This document shows positions 52,205-62,036 of a DNA stretch of 64,000 bases, piece after piece. Every line of letters begins with the position of its first letter. The first letter of the stretch is position 1. Location: assembly GCA_020881915.1 (NCBI GenBank), contig JAJFPB010000006.1:1-64000 (forward strand), given 5' to 3'. The position numbers and the translations under genes were made by a program. Source of the stretch: Paramyrothecium sp. XJ0827. Lineage: Eukaryota; Ascomycota; Sordariomycetes; Hypocreales; Stachybotryaceae. The notes under the pieces are model-generated. The model made no database searches, was not told where the DNA came from, and was given only the letters and a program-made list of their open reading frames with translations.

Positions 52205-52633
52205 GGTTAGATGGATGCTCTATGAGCTGCAACAGATGCTGGAAAGGACAAAATAGTTAAATTTCTACTAAGGGAAGGGTACAATCCTAACTTCAAGGAC
52301 CCTATATGTTGGGCTCCTCTTCACTTCGCTGCCGAGAAGGGGTTGACGGTAATCACTGACGAATTACTGCGATGCAATGCGGATCTAAATGTGAGGAACA
52401 ACCAATGCCAGACTCCTCTACACATAGCAGCTAAGTGCCAACACGAGGATATCATCACGAAGTTGCTGTCAGGAGGGACCGTTGCTTCTACAACCTATCG
52501 AACCGGGAAAACGGCACAAGACCTCGCAGTAAAAAAGTCCAAGGAGCTTTTTACCATCCCAAGAGATTTGGTATGGGAAGATGAGCTTAAGCGAGAGAAG
52601 GCAAGGGCACTGCAGCAACAACATTCGCAATAG
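52205..52633 (+). pseudogene. Ankyrin-repeat fragment
   Basis: Codons from about 52235 read AGKDKIVKFLLREGYNPNFK, APLHFAAEKGLTVITDELLR, CNADLNVRNNQCQTPLHIAA and EDIITKLLSGG, two and a half ankyrin repeats. It ends in a charged tail (DELKREKARALQQQHSQ) and a stop at 52633. No ATG with context is found upstream; the start was probably lost. Ankyrin repeats bind proteins and are common in fungal NLR-type receptors. This is a short remnant. Confidence 0.6.
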
Positions 52634-53347
52634 TTACCTCCTCCGCCGACTGATGAAGCCGCGAGCAAAACCTGCAAAAGGTTGAGGGCGCGGATTACGA
52701 CTTACACTAACAGCAGAAGCACGTTACAAGACCCCAGTGTCTATGGGCTGATTTATTCACCCGAAAGCATCTGGCGAAATAAGTCCGTCCAGGGCTGCGA
52801 TTGTTCTCAGTCAAGTCAATCGCGATTAAGTGCAGTGGATTCATCTTCCACTAATCAATGTGCGTTATATCCAAGATTCGCTATGTGTGCTCTTAAACAC
52901 TGACCATAATTACCAAGATAAAATGGGTTAAGGTCGGGGATAACACTTGTCCCCACCTTCACGCTCTTGTGCCGCCAACGGGCCGTCCCTAGCCCAATAT
53001 TTCAGCTTACCCTACACTTTCCCAGCCTCATCTCCTTGCTTCTCTAGACAACCCTGCTTAAAGGCCACTTTCTCCGTTCATTTACACAATATTTGCACAT
53101 GGAACTTGAACGGCGTCCCCAAGTCGTCGTCACATGATTGCTACAATAAAGCGGGGACGAAAAAGCCACGATAACTTTTAAGGTCTAGCATGTCTTCACT
53201 TCACCACAAGATAACCGCGACCCTCAGATCTGACTCCAATCTGATCAAGTGAGATTCGTATGCACTAGGAAATAGTCATGGGCAACGGCAACACGTCACC
53301 CGAGCGCCTTTATGGCGACACTTCCTTTCTCTCGTAATCCACGATCC
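52634..53347. other. Intergenic, no gene assigned
   Basis: Frames of 60-75 codons only, with no recognisable content. Confidence 0.4.
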
Positions 53348-54771
53348 TCAGGTTCGGTTTGTTTGAAAAAAAGCCGTGGCGCCAAGCGGAATCTGGTCAT
53401 TCTCGATATACAGCTCCTTCTGGGGACCCTTGAAAATAGTGATGATACCAAAGCCTTCCTTCCGCGTCCACAGGGGGAAGGCGCCGATGGAATCATCCTT
53501 GCCCTCCCGAGCGGCCAGGGGTTTCTTGCTCGCAGGGCTGACGAACGACTGGGGTAGGGCAACTCTTTTGTTAGTGAGCTGCAGAGGACGCAGGAGAGAA
53601 GCAAGGACACCGAAATTAGGCCACTTACGGTGGAGCTGAATTCGATGCCAGCCCCCGTCGTCGATGCGGTAATACCGCCGCTGGAGAGCATCTGGTTGGG
53701 ACGGTACTTGGACACAACAACCAGGATGTCTTCGTCATGCTGGTTGACAACCCACACGTACGGGGGGATGCCCTTGGTGGCGCGGATGACGGCGCCAATG
53801 ACTCCCTGCATATAGTGGTCTCTGTTGACCCGCGCCGCTTGCTGAAGATACGGAGATTGCGGAGGGGGGGCCTGCCCCTGGACTGCCTCTTCCGGCAGCG
53901 GGAGCTCCCCGGCCCGCAGCTCGGGCCCTTCGTCCAGGTCTGGGAGGGACATCGGGGCGGCCGAGATGCCCTCGGTAGCGAGAGGATTGACAGTGAAGGG
54001 GATGTGCAGCGTGTCGTAGCTAATGCGCACGTTGCAGCTGTCGCTGCCCACGTCGCGTTTCGCCCCGGTAGTGAGACGGGAAACCCGCCCCTCAAGGGAG
54101 GATGGACCAGCGTGACCTCGGGATTTGGCGGTGGCGGTGTCGGCTAGGTACCTAAGATCGACAGGAGAGTCTGTTAGGATTACAACCAGATGCTCGTTGA
54201 CGGGCTGCGTCCTGGGGATGCCCTGGGGCCAGTTGACAGAGAGGCCCTGCAGGCCCAGGCCGAACTGGTCGGCCCCGAGAACGTAGGACCGGCCAGGGGG
54301 TAGCTCGATGCCTCTGGCGCTGCCCTTGGATATGAGAGAGATCTTGCCGGCGACGTTAATATCGAAGACGGACGCGTACACCGTCCCGACGCCGTTGTTC
54401 GTGAACTCGATATCGATGCGGTCGTCCTCGGCTACGGAGCCGCTGCCGTCCTGCTCGACAATCCTATCTCGTTTGCCGTGCTTGAACGTGCCGAACGTTA
54501 CAGCCAAGCCGAGTTCGAGTTTCTCATCCTGGCTGTCGCAGGTGAGGGCCTGCAAGTGCTGTGCCCTGGCGACCTGCTCGGCCTGTTTGACGAGATAGTT
54601 AGCTGCATTCGTCCACGAGCTAGGATCCCCGTCGGAGACTTGTCGGGATGCAAGCTTCACCCCCTGGCTAGTGGCTAGGATTAGGTTATGACCATCCTGC
54701 CAGAACGCTACTAAAGAGCTGGTGTCTTGTTTGGCGTCTCTGCAACGAAGGTACTTGGATTGATTATTCAA
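53348..54771 (-). CDS. DUF4384-like protein, probably ex-caspase C-terminus
   Basis: Exon 1 (54771-53629) and exon 2 (53548-53348) are separated by an 80-bp intron (53549-53628, GTAAGT...CTCACTAAC...CCCAG, phase 0). Splicing gives FSST/SFVSPASKKPLA and ends TIFKGPQKELYIENDQ and GATAFFQTNRT. The region about residues 95-215 (DIEFTNNGVGTVYASVFDIN, VAGKISLISKG, IELPPGRSYVLGADQFG, LVVILTDSPVDLRYLAD) fits the beta-rich DUF4384-type domain that often follows caspase/metacaspase domains in fungi and bacteria. The caspase domain itself is not seen; the 5' end near 54771 is uncertain, so the gene may be truncated. It lies 2.3 kb from the CHAT gene in the same orientation. Confidence 0.5.
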
Positions 54772-54858
54772 ACAAATATGGAGAAGAGGTACAGCTCATT
54801 CAGTGATGTGCAATATTTTTGCTAATTTCATACGCTATAGATATTGTTTGATAACCAG

Positions 54859-55378
54859 TACCCGCCCTCAGGATACACTGTCGTTCCTGCTGGTAGCCCC
54901 TTCATAACTCGGCAATGTCGCCTTATGGCTAAAAAAAACACAACAGAAGATATATGCATATGTAAGTTGTGAGGTGTGAATGTAATCCGCCCTTATACTG
55001 ACATTAACTTTACAGTACCGCCCACAGAGTAAGAAGAAACCCGCGAAGCAATACGGTCTCTATGTCCCGGAAGCAATCTTTGAGAAGATCAAATCTCAAT
55101 ACGTTGCGAGAAAAGCGATAGCAGAAGAAGAATGGTCGCAAAAACTAGACAGGACGTACCCTCACATGCCACCAAAAGATAAGGCTCAGATCCGGCGGCT
55201 TTGCTCCTCACATTTCCTGAAGTCTGAGAGCATAGACCTTCGACGTTATGTCCTTGATCAGTATACAGCGTTCAAGTCTATCTCCTGCACCAAGCCAGAC
55301 GTAGAAGCTGCTGCTAAGGCACGTCGAGAAGCAGACAGGATTCTATTAACCTGGCGTGGGAAGGACCCGGGTAAGTAG
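54859..55378 (+). pseudogene. DUF2293-domain protein, 5' incomplete
   Basis: Exon A (54859-54961) encodes GYTVVPAGSPFITRQCR. A 54-bp intron (54962-55015, GTAAGT...TTACAG) follows, then exon B (55016-55378, 120 codons) with YGLYVPEAIFEKIKSQYVAR, RTYPHMPPKDKAQIRRLCSS and LDQYTAFKS. VPAG.PF.TR.CR, a VP..I motif and a (Y/F)P.(I/M)P block are the DUF2293 pattern. Joining exon A to B in frame needs seven A's at the run 54931-54938, which has eight, so there is a frameshift or an assembly error. No first exon was found. Function of DUF2293 is unknown. Confidence 0.55.
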
Positions 55379-55752
55379 GCATCTGGTGCCCAATCGATTT
55401 GACGGATGAGACGATGAGATGTTGGGCCTCCCTCCCTTCTACAACCTCCCACCGTGAATTGGAAATAGGGCCCTTGTCCCGCAAACGCGATGCATCCTCA
55501 TCACACAAGTGTCAGCCCTTCGCCCGTTTCATCACATCGCGCGGTTATATTCTGTAAATGGAAGGCAGAATAGGATCAGTGAATTGAACAGCTGAATGAA
55601 TACTGGCGTTTTGCTGTGAAGCAGGCAAATCAAATAACCAACACATTGCTAAAGTATTGCAGCTCAAGGCCCGACCAAATCGCTTCCATCTTGCCCATTG
55701 CATCTCGTCAACGGTTGCGAAATAAGAGTTGCAAAAAAGCATTGATAACATA
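55379..55752. other. Intergenic, no gene assigned
   Basis: Nothing recognised before the Fot-like element. Confidence 0.4.
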
Positions 55753-57603
55753 ACGTACATGCATAACGAACGCTCCAACATAACGAGCGCTCCACAAATC
55801 TCAATCCTCAAGATTGGGACCTCAATTAAAACACCACAAACTATTCGATCAATAAAAACTAATCGCTATACTCTTGCCAAAATACCTCTACCTCTATCTT
55901 ACATGTTCGTGCGTTATGACCGGGCTTACCGCATACACCACATCGCCGTTGGGTTGGTTGCCCTGACCTTCCTTGACCACCTCGCCTCGATGATTCGGCC
56001 ACTACCTGCGTATCTACATTCTACATCTATTTGATCAATTGATGCCTGTCCTTCTCCTACAGTCATTGTCCCTCCATCGCGTAGGCGTTTCTTTTTTTCC
56101 CTCCGGCGCCGGCTTAGTATCTCATTTGCCTCTCGAAGATCCTTAACCTCAGCCTCTAGTAATGCCATCTTGTGCTGATTTGCGAGTAAACTCTTAGAAA
56201 ATGAATTCAATGCATCAATAATTGATGCCGGAGAGCTGCTCTTATGTCCTCTGATTCGTCTTTCAATATATTCAGATTGAGATTCGGTTTCTCTGACCGT
56301 CTTTGGGGTCCTTGAGGTCCCTGGGGCAGGAAGCTCCGGCTCATCGATAGGAGGCGTTGGAGTCCGTAGCCGGATATCAAGCTTCGAGATCACATGGTTC
56401 GCATCTAAAGGAGCAAGTCCGGCGCCTTTAAACCCTCCCCGAATATTGTTATTGGTCATAGTGGCTCGGTGTGCGGCGTGGAAGGCGGGAAAGAACTCGG
56501 TCTTGGAAATGTGTGTTATGGAGCATTTGATCAATTGCTCAATTTTTCGACCGTAAGCCTTCTTAAGCGGCCCAAAGCAGCCCACATCTAGCGGCTGGAG
56601 TAGATGAGATGAATGAGGCGGCATACAGAGCGTGATAATCTTATTCTCCTTGCAGAAATCCTCAAATGCGACCGAATGGTGGCTCTCATGCCCATCAAGG
56701 ATCAGGAGAGGATAGGCACCATTTGATCTTGTAATTGTATGCCGATTGAAGTGTTTTAGCCACTCGACGCCCGTCTCGTTATCGGTCCAGCCATTTTTAG
56801 TAGTTGCAATAGCCCAATCGCCCGGGAGGTTGCTTTCGCGATACCAGCTAGAGAGGTGATATTGGCCTGCAACAATGATGAACGGCGGCAGCGCCCACCC
56901 TTCAGCATTGATCGATTCAATGACTGTAACCCACTCACGGTTTCCAGGCTGAACCTTTTTAGGGTTTGCACGCCTTTCTGAGCCTGTAACAACCATACCG
57001 CTTGCAATAACGCCCATCATAAAGCCTGTCTCATCAAAGTTGTATATATCATTTGATCTTATGCCGTACTTCGCGATTGTGTTCGCCATAAGCAAAAACC
57101 ACGCATTTATAATAGCTGGGTCTTCGCATTTGGCTCTTTGATAGTCATACCTGCGAAAGAAACGCGTCTTAAGCTCTGGTTGCCGCCTGATAAAGTTTGA
57201 AGCCCAGCGTTGCCCAACTGGAAGCATATTGCGTTCAGCAAGCAGTCGATTGGCCATATCTTCAACACCACAAAGCCGGGGGGGAAACCCTCGTGTATCC
57301 AGGTCAAGGATATATTGAACTATTGTCTGTTCCTCAAGATCAGATAGTTTACGCGAATTGGCTATAATATCGCGTCGGGACTGTATGCCCTGTTGCCGGC
57401 GCTGCAGTGTAAAGCGAGAGATATTATAGATAGTTGCAGCGCGGTCGCAAGCTTAATTTTGGGTCTTTTTGAAGGGCTTGAAGTGCAAGAAGGATATTTG
57501 CTTCATTATTTAAGGTAGACATGCCTAGTTGTTGTGAATCAATTGATCTTTGGATGATGATGTAGGATGAGGGATTAGTGGAGCGTTCGCTTATCATGCA
57601 CGT
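55753..57603. mobile_element. Fot/pogo-like DNA transposon, copy 3
   Basis: Left end ACGTACATGCATAACGAACG, right end inverse of ACGTGCATGATAAGCGAACG. TA duplication at 55751-55752 and 57604-57605. Size 1851 bp. The left end has two CGAACGCTCC/CGAGCGCTCC boxes; the right end has one. It is inserted into the 5' part of the asparaginase gene. Confidence 0.92.
55859..57522 (-). pseudogene. Fot/pogo-like transposase, copy 3, frameshifted
   Basis: ATG at 57522. An extra C at about 57448 breaks the helix-turn-helix (LSLR/AATIYNISRFTLQRRQ). Then the frame is open for over 450 codons with YNFDETGFMMG, LLILDGHESHH, LLQPLDVGCFGPLK and coiled coil ALLEAEVKDLREANEI. The seven-A run at about 56090 keeps KKKRLRDGGTMTVGEGQ in frame, unlike copies 1 and 2. 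A 7-bp insertion at about 56020 then shifts the zinc knuckle (CGVCGKPGHNARTC) out of frame. It is the best-preserved of the three transposases. Confidence 0.9.
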
Positions 57604-57605
57604 TA

Positions 57606-58444
57606 GCTTCGATGGGAAAGATCTCAACTCTACTCACCACATCGAGATAGCGCAACTCGTTCAGAAAGAGGCGGATAGAGCCGATGTCACGGCCGTGTTA
57701 TTTGTAGGCGGGACCGATGGCGTAGAAGTTGGCTATATGCTTGCATGGACCATCGATACAGACAAGGCGATAATCACCTTGGGAGCTGGTCAGCCTGCCA
57801 CATCCATTGGGTCAGAAGCGTCAAGAGTTCTTGTCTCTTCTGTTCTGTTAGCCATAGATCCGGGCGCGAAGGGACGGGGAGTTATGCTCGTCTCAGGGGA
57901 TTATATCCACCAAGCCAGGATAGCATACAAGTTCAACCCTAACAAGTTCGATGCCTTCAGAACACAGGCTGGAGAACCCTTGGGAACTTTCGACAACCTG
58001 AGGCCAATCTTCTACTTACCACCTGTTCGCCCGAATCATCCTACATTCAATGTCAGCCATCTAAGACCTGAAGATGGCCTGCCCCAAGTAGATATCTTAT
58101 ACATCTACCCAGAATTCAACGCTGCGCTGCTTCAGGTCTCCCTTGATTCAGGCGCAGAAGGTATTGTGTTTATCAGTCTCGGAGATGGTTACTCACCAGG
58201 CAAAGAAGGGGATAAGATAAAAGCGATGCTCAAAGGCACATCTATTCCTGTGGTGTTGTGTGCTGAACACGGCTCAGGAAATGTTCAACAATCCCATGCG
58301 GGCTTTGGTATAAGTGGGGGTCCGATACCTGCTCGATCGATGCGCGTTCTGTTGCGACTGGTATTAAAGCTTGCTACAAGCCTTGGGTTGGGGCCGGGAG
58401 ATACAGAGAACTTCTTGGCTTCTTTTTTAACAAAAAGTGTCTAG
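57606..58444 (+). pseudogene. L-asparaginase, 5' truncated by Fot copy 3
   Basis: From the TIR junction the frame is open for 279 codons: FVGGTDGVEVGYMLAWTID, DKAIITLGAGQPATSIGSEA, LAIDPGAKGRGVMLVSGDYI, NKFDAFRTQAGEPLGTFDNL, FYLPPVRPNHP, PQVDILYIYPEFNAALLQVS, GAEGIVFISLGDGYSPG. This is the type I/II asparaginase fold, which hydrolyses asparagine to aspartate and ammonia. The second active-site segment (GGTDG in place of HGTDT) is present but altered. The N-terminal TGGTIA segment with the nucleophilic Thr is missing, removed by the transposon. Expected full length is about 330-380 residues. Confidence 0.85.
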
Positions 58445-58602
58445 TTTGCGATGCTCAAGGTTAATGATCAAGTCGAAGCGACATACATCACCGACTATTT
58501 TGAAGTTCATATGTATGCGAGGTAACGGCTGCTCGAGCAAAGACATGCATGGTCTCTCTTAGACTGGAATGAAGAGCCATATATCCTCAAGACTCATCTT
58601 CA
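58445..58602. other. Intergenic
   Basis: Short space between convergent genes; nothing seen. Confidence 0.4.
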
Positions 58603-58996
58603 TCACGATCGCTGCCCATCCGGATGTAGCAGATTACGAAGACGTGATATGTTCTCTGCCTTTACTTCGCGTTGTTCTTCCATGCTCGAGGCGATTATGA
58701 GGATCAATAGTAGGCGGATATCCTTCCAGCTTGTTTCTGGCCTCTGAATTACAGCAAGAAGGGCGTCGAAGAATGCGTCAAAAGAATCGGTATATGTTGT
58801 AGTGGCGCATTTTCGACGAGAATGTCGACAAAATAATCAGAAATAATCCACCGTGCATCGGTCTAAATAGTCAGATGATGACCAGAGGCAGACTCTGCAA
58901 GATACTTACAGATAGTCCTTGCAGCGAAATGGCAATTTCCCGCCGAGAAGCATCACTTATTGACGTGTAGCTCAGTAATACCAGAAAATACTCCAT
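58603..58996 (-). pseudogene. Unknown family B protein, member 1, frameshifted
   Basis: ATG at 58996 (TACCATGG). Exon 1 encodes MEYFLVLLSYTSISDASRRE and IAISLQGLS. A 47-bp intron (58863-58909, GTAAGT...TGAC..TTTAG, phase 0) follows. Exon 2 starts TDARWIISDYFVDILVENAP; the frame is lost near 58775 and homologous text continues as DSFDAFFDALLAVIQRPETS, WKDIRLLLILIIASS and NISRLRNLL, ending at 58603. It aligns with member 2 at 60386-60906 across both exons. No known domain. Size about 130 residues. Confidence 0.5.
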
Positions 58997-59074
58997 GGTA
59001 TCAGGTAGTGCGGCAACGATGGAATCAGTTTGTTGTGTAAGAAGCTGAATTTGATGAATGGACTAGGTGGGCAG

Positions 59075-59190
59075 AAAGTCATTTATATACCCATGTGCTG
59101 GCAACTTCAGCCCATGTAAGTGGCTATGGGCTTACCAGGAGAAGCCTTACTCTAATCCATTTTCGGGTTGTCGGAGCCTCCGATCGATAG
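59075..59190. repeat. Dispersed short repeat, copy 1
   Basis: TCAGCCCATGTAAGTGGCTA...CTTACCAGGAGAAGCCTT followed by CTAATCCATTTTCGGGTTGTCGGAGCC. Closely matches 59995-60115 and more distantly 62932-63065 (TTACCGGAAGCCTTCC, TAATCCATGGATC). Confidence 0.6.
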
Positions 59191-59689
59191 TAAGTAAGGT
59201 GGCGGCATCGAAGCGACTGATCTTCTATTTTGTATCCTAGTCTAGGTAAGGCTTGAATGATAAGCTAAGAGTAAAAATGGAAGTGGCAGTTGAGAGAGGG
59301 CGTTCTATCAGATCATAAGCTGTGGCTTGGCTCAAGAACGGGTTCTTACTGGTGTAGTGAATCTCGGCCAGAGCAACTTCCGAGGTGCTTACGAAGGCCG
59401 CCTCTCATCCCCCTCTGACATCCCAGACAACATGGTAGAAGGCTGTGAGCCGAGAGTGGAAGGGGACAAGGTCAGGCGGGAGCCAATGTCCGAGCCATCC
59501 TTGGTAATTTGGAGTCCAAATGACGAGGCATTTCCACGATCAGCTTGGAGTTGGCCACTCGAAGTGGTGTGGACGGCCCAAGCAAGGAATATGGGCTGAA
59601 TCTCACGTCAACAGGTTCAATGGGCCCCTTTTTCCTGGCGGAGTTAGTTGCATATGATGTCGTGCCAAGAATGGTTCTCCCTACCTCAT
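59191..59689. other. No supported gene
   Basis: A 91-codon plus-strand frame (59327-59599) and others lack domains. No gene called. Confidence 0.35.
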
Positions 59690-59825
59690 TACCATGGCTT
59701 ACAGGGCGCTATCGGAAGCCTGTCCGATTGAATCAACCGGATCATCCTTAACCCTAATAGGGGGTGCGGTCATAATAGAAGAAACAGAATAAGGTGTTGC
59801 CATTGGGCAGACACAAAAACAAGAC
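59690..59825. repeat. Dispersed short repeat, copy 2
   Basis: ACCATGGCTTACAGGGCGCT...GGAAGCC, CCGGATCATCCTTAACCC and CAGACACAAAAACAAGAC parallel the copy at 62932-63065 (TATGGCTTATATGGAGTTAC, TGGATCATCCTGACCC, CAGACAAAAACAGC). Confidence 0.5.
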
Positions 59826-59994
59826 GGCAACGAACGAGTGCCGACCCTCAGAGTCAGTGGCGCAGCTCAGTCTGAGCTCTCCTCACATGTGTTGGCTAAA
59901 TGCTTCGCCCCGAAGATGGAAAGCGTTTCCGGTGACGAATCTGATAACCGAGAGGTGAAGTTATCACCCTAGAGGCCTTGAACCGCATGGTGGC

Positions 59995-60115
59995 TGGAGT
60001 TCAGCCCAGGTGAGTGGCTATGGGCTTACCAGGAAAGAGGTTTTGACACTGGATTAATCCATTCTCGGTTTCTCCGAGCCACCATTCGATGGCATTGCAG
60101 CTGAAGATGCTGAGC
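59995..60115. repeat. Dispersed short repeat, copy 3
   Basis: TTCAGCCCAGGTGAGTGGCT.ATGGGCTTACCAGGA then TTAATCCATTCTCGGTTTCTCCGAGCCACC; near-duplicate of copy 1. Confidence 0.6.
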
Positions 60116-60385
60116 CTGAGACTGTGAAGGCGAAGGGACAGGCAGTTTTTGGCGCTATAGCTGCCATACTCTACATAGAATACCCCTCCCCCTGTCGTAT
60201 TGTCATGGCTTAGATGGAACTGCTGGAACCTATCCATCGAAGGGCAGGTTGCGGCTATGGACGTCAAGACCTGGATTAAATGGATAGGAGATGATTGAGC
60301 TTCGTGAGCTAAGGCAAAGTTAAAGGTCATGATTCAGCTTCTGAATCTCGCAACATATACTTGATCAGGGTTACCTTCTATAAGG

Positions 60386-60906
60386 TCAAGACTGGTTTAA
60401 TTCGTTCCCAGCCTCCCCGCCATGGTTGTCCTTCATATCTCTCAATATTTCGTTAAGAAGTTCATTCGTCGATGCTTCGTCACGATCCACCGGATCTCCT
60501 GAAAGACCTAACATGTTCCTCAGACTTGACAAGTTCTCTGCTGTCGCTGAGAAATTGAGCTTCATCATTGAGGCGAAGAGAAAGACCAAAATGACTCGAA
60601 TATCCTCTCCGCTTGTTCCTGGCATCTCAATCGCAGCCTTGACTTTAACAAAGAATTCGTCAACATTCTTTTTCCATAGCTTAAAAGTCTCTAAGTGTTG
60701 TTTTGGCACGGTCCTGACCAGAAGCCCAATAAACTCATCCCGAAAATTGCATTTTGTCTCGTCCTAACAGATCAGACAATATCATAACCCACGCTTGCTG
60801 AAGAAACTTACGGATAAAAGGCTGATGAAATTGGTGATTCTCTTCTGAGACTATTCATTGAAAGGTCGCCGAGCCCTGCCACAAGAGCATTTATGTCTTG
60901 AGACAT
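60386..60906 (-). pseudogene. Unknown family B protein, member 2
   Basis: ATG at 60906 opens MSQDINALVAGLGDLSMNSL. The end of exon 1, in a shifted frame, reads KRITNFISLLS next to a donor; a 48-bp intron (60764-60811, GTAAGT...TTAG) follows. Exon 2 (60763-60386) encodes DETKCNFRDEFIGLLVRTVP, KQHLETFKLWKKNVDEFF, GTSGEDIRVILVFLFASMM and NLSSLRNMLGL, ending in an acidic tail. Exon 2 is intact. Exon 1 needs a single-base shift near 60840 to join. Aligns with member 1. No recognised domain; helical by composition. Confidence 0.5.
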
Positions 60907-61109
60907 GATGTTACGAGATGCTTTAGAGTATCAAGTGGTGTTTTAAAGTAAGAAGTTTAGGGGAAAGCTTGACTTTGATTGTAGTTGTAAGGGACAGAGT
61001 TTCACCGTTGCCACAAGTGGACTGAGGAGATATTTATATGTCCTGTTCGCAGGCTACGTACCGCCGAACCGGATCCTTATTTTGCCGATGCCCAATGATG
61101 GTAGTAGAG

Positions 61110-61250
61110 GCTTGTGAGTGGGCATGACTTGGATGGCCTTACCCGAAGCCATCTGGTTTAGTGCATGGTTTATACTGATCCATGAAGGGATGCACTTGTG
61201 GTGTGACCAACAGTGTGACGCGCTGCATGGTCTGGCGAGGCAAACAGCTC
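61110..61250. repeat. Dispersed short repeat, copy 4
   Basis: TACCCGAAGCCATCTGGTTT, ACTGATCCATGAAGGGATGC ACTTGTGG and GACCAACAGTGTGACGCGCT parallel 62932-63065 (ACCCATGAAGAAGGGATGCA, CTTGTGATACGACCAACAGAGTG). Confidence 0.6.
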
Positions 61251-61309
61251 AGTAGACTGGACTAATGTGTAGTACTTATGATACAATGCCAGGGTTTTAA
61301 GCCATACCC

Positions 61310-61956
61310 TTGTCTTGGGAGTTAGAGGGCCTACAGGATCTGCTTCTTGATAAATCAGCTGTCAGGGGGCCCGAGATGAAGAGCGAGTGCTCGTCCCGAG
61401 CAGGAACCAAGACAGCGTCTCAAACCTACCTTCAGCTTTTTTTCAACATGTTTCCCAAGTTAATGACAATCTTTAGGGGCGACCCAAAGCTCTCTAAGCG
61501 AGAATCAATGGTATATATTAATCACGATTTCGGGGTTAGGTACTAATAAAACTTCAGCACTCTGAAATGGATGACTTCCGAACAGTATGCCTACGCTATC
61601 TGGCATTTCGGCTACCCTCCCTAGAGGACGATAATAGAGAAGCGGAGCAGTACTTGATTCAACTGAGTTGTGACGCCTGGAAGAAAATATTTGAGTGTTT
61701 CTTCTTGGAAGCCAGTAGCATTGACACAAAAATACTTCACCGACTGTTTCATGGAACTAGTTGGGAAAGAATGCAAGAGAAAATAGGAAATGACCAATCT
61801 CTTGGACTCAAAGCAGGGAGATTTGACGAAGAAAGGACCAGAGAGTTCCTCATGCGATCTGAGGTATTGCCCAAGGGATTCTGGGAGAAGCGAAAGATGG
61901 TCGATAGAGTATTGGTCGAGCTTGAACTTCACGAGGATGCTCCGAATGATGAGTGA
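61310..61956 (+). CDS. Unknown family A protein, member 3
   Basis: Likely ATG at 61376 (frame open from 61310). Exon 1 encodes TYLQLFFNMFPKLMTIFRGD and ends KRESM. A 47-bp intron (61511-61557, GTATAT...TACTAATAA...TTCAG, phase 0, classic branch site) follows. Exon 2 (61558-61956) encodes DDFRTVCLRYLAFRLPSLED and ends KKMVDRVLVELELHEDAPND-like text. Intron length, phase and position after a Met codon match member 1 at 13.4 kb, and RYLA..L..L..DN aligns in exon 2. This copy is not interrupted, although the N-terminus appears short. Function unknown. Confidence 0.55.
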
Positions 61957-62036
61957 AGCTAAGGCGTGTTTGCTCGGATCTTCAATGAACATGTGAGAAC
62001 AAGACAGCAATATCCCCCATTCCACCGCAAAGTAGA

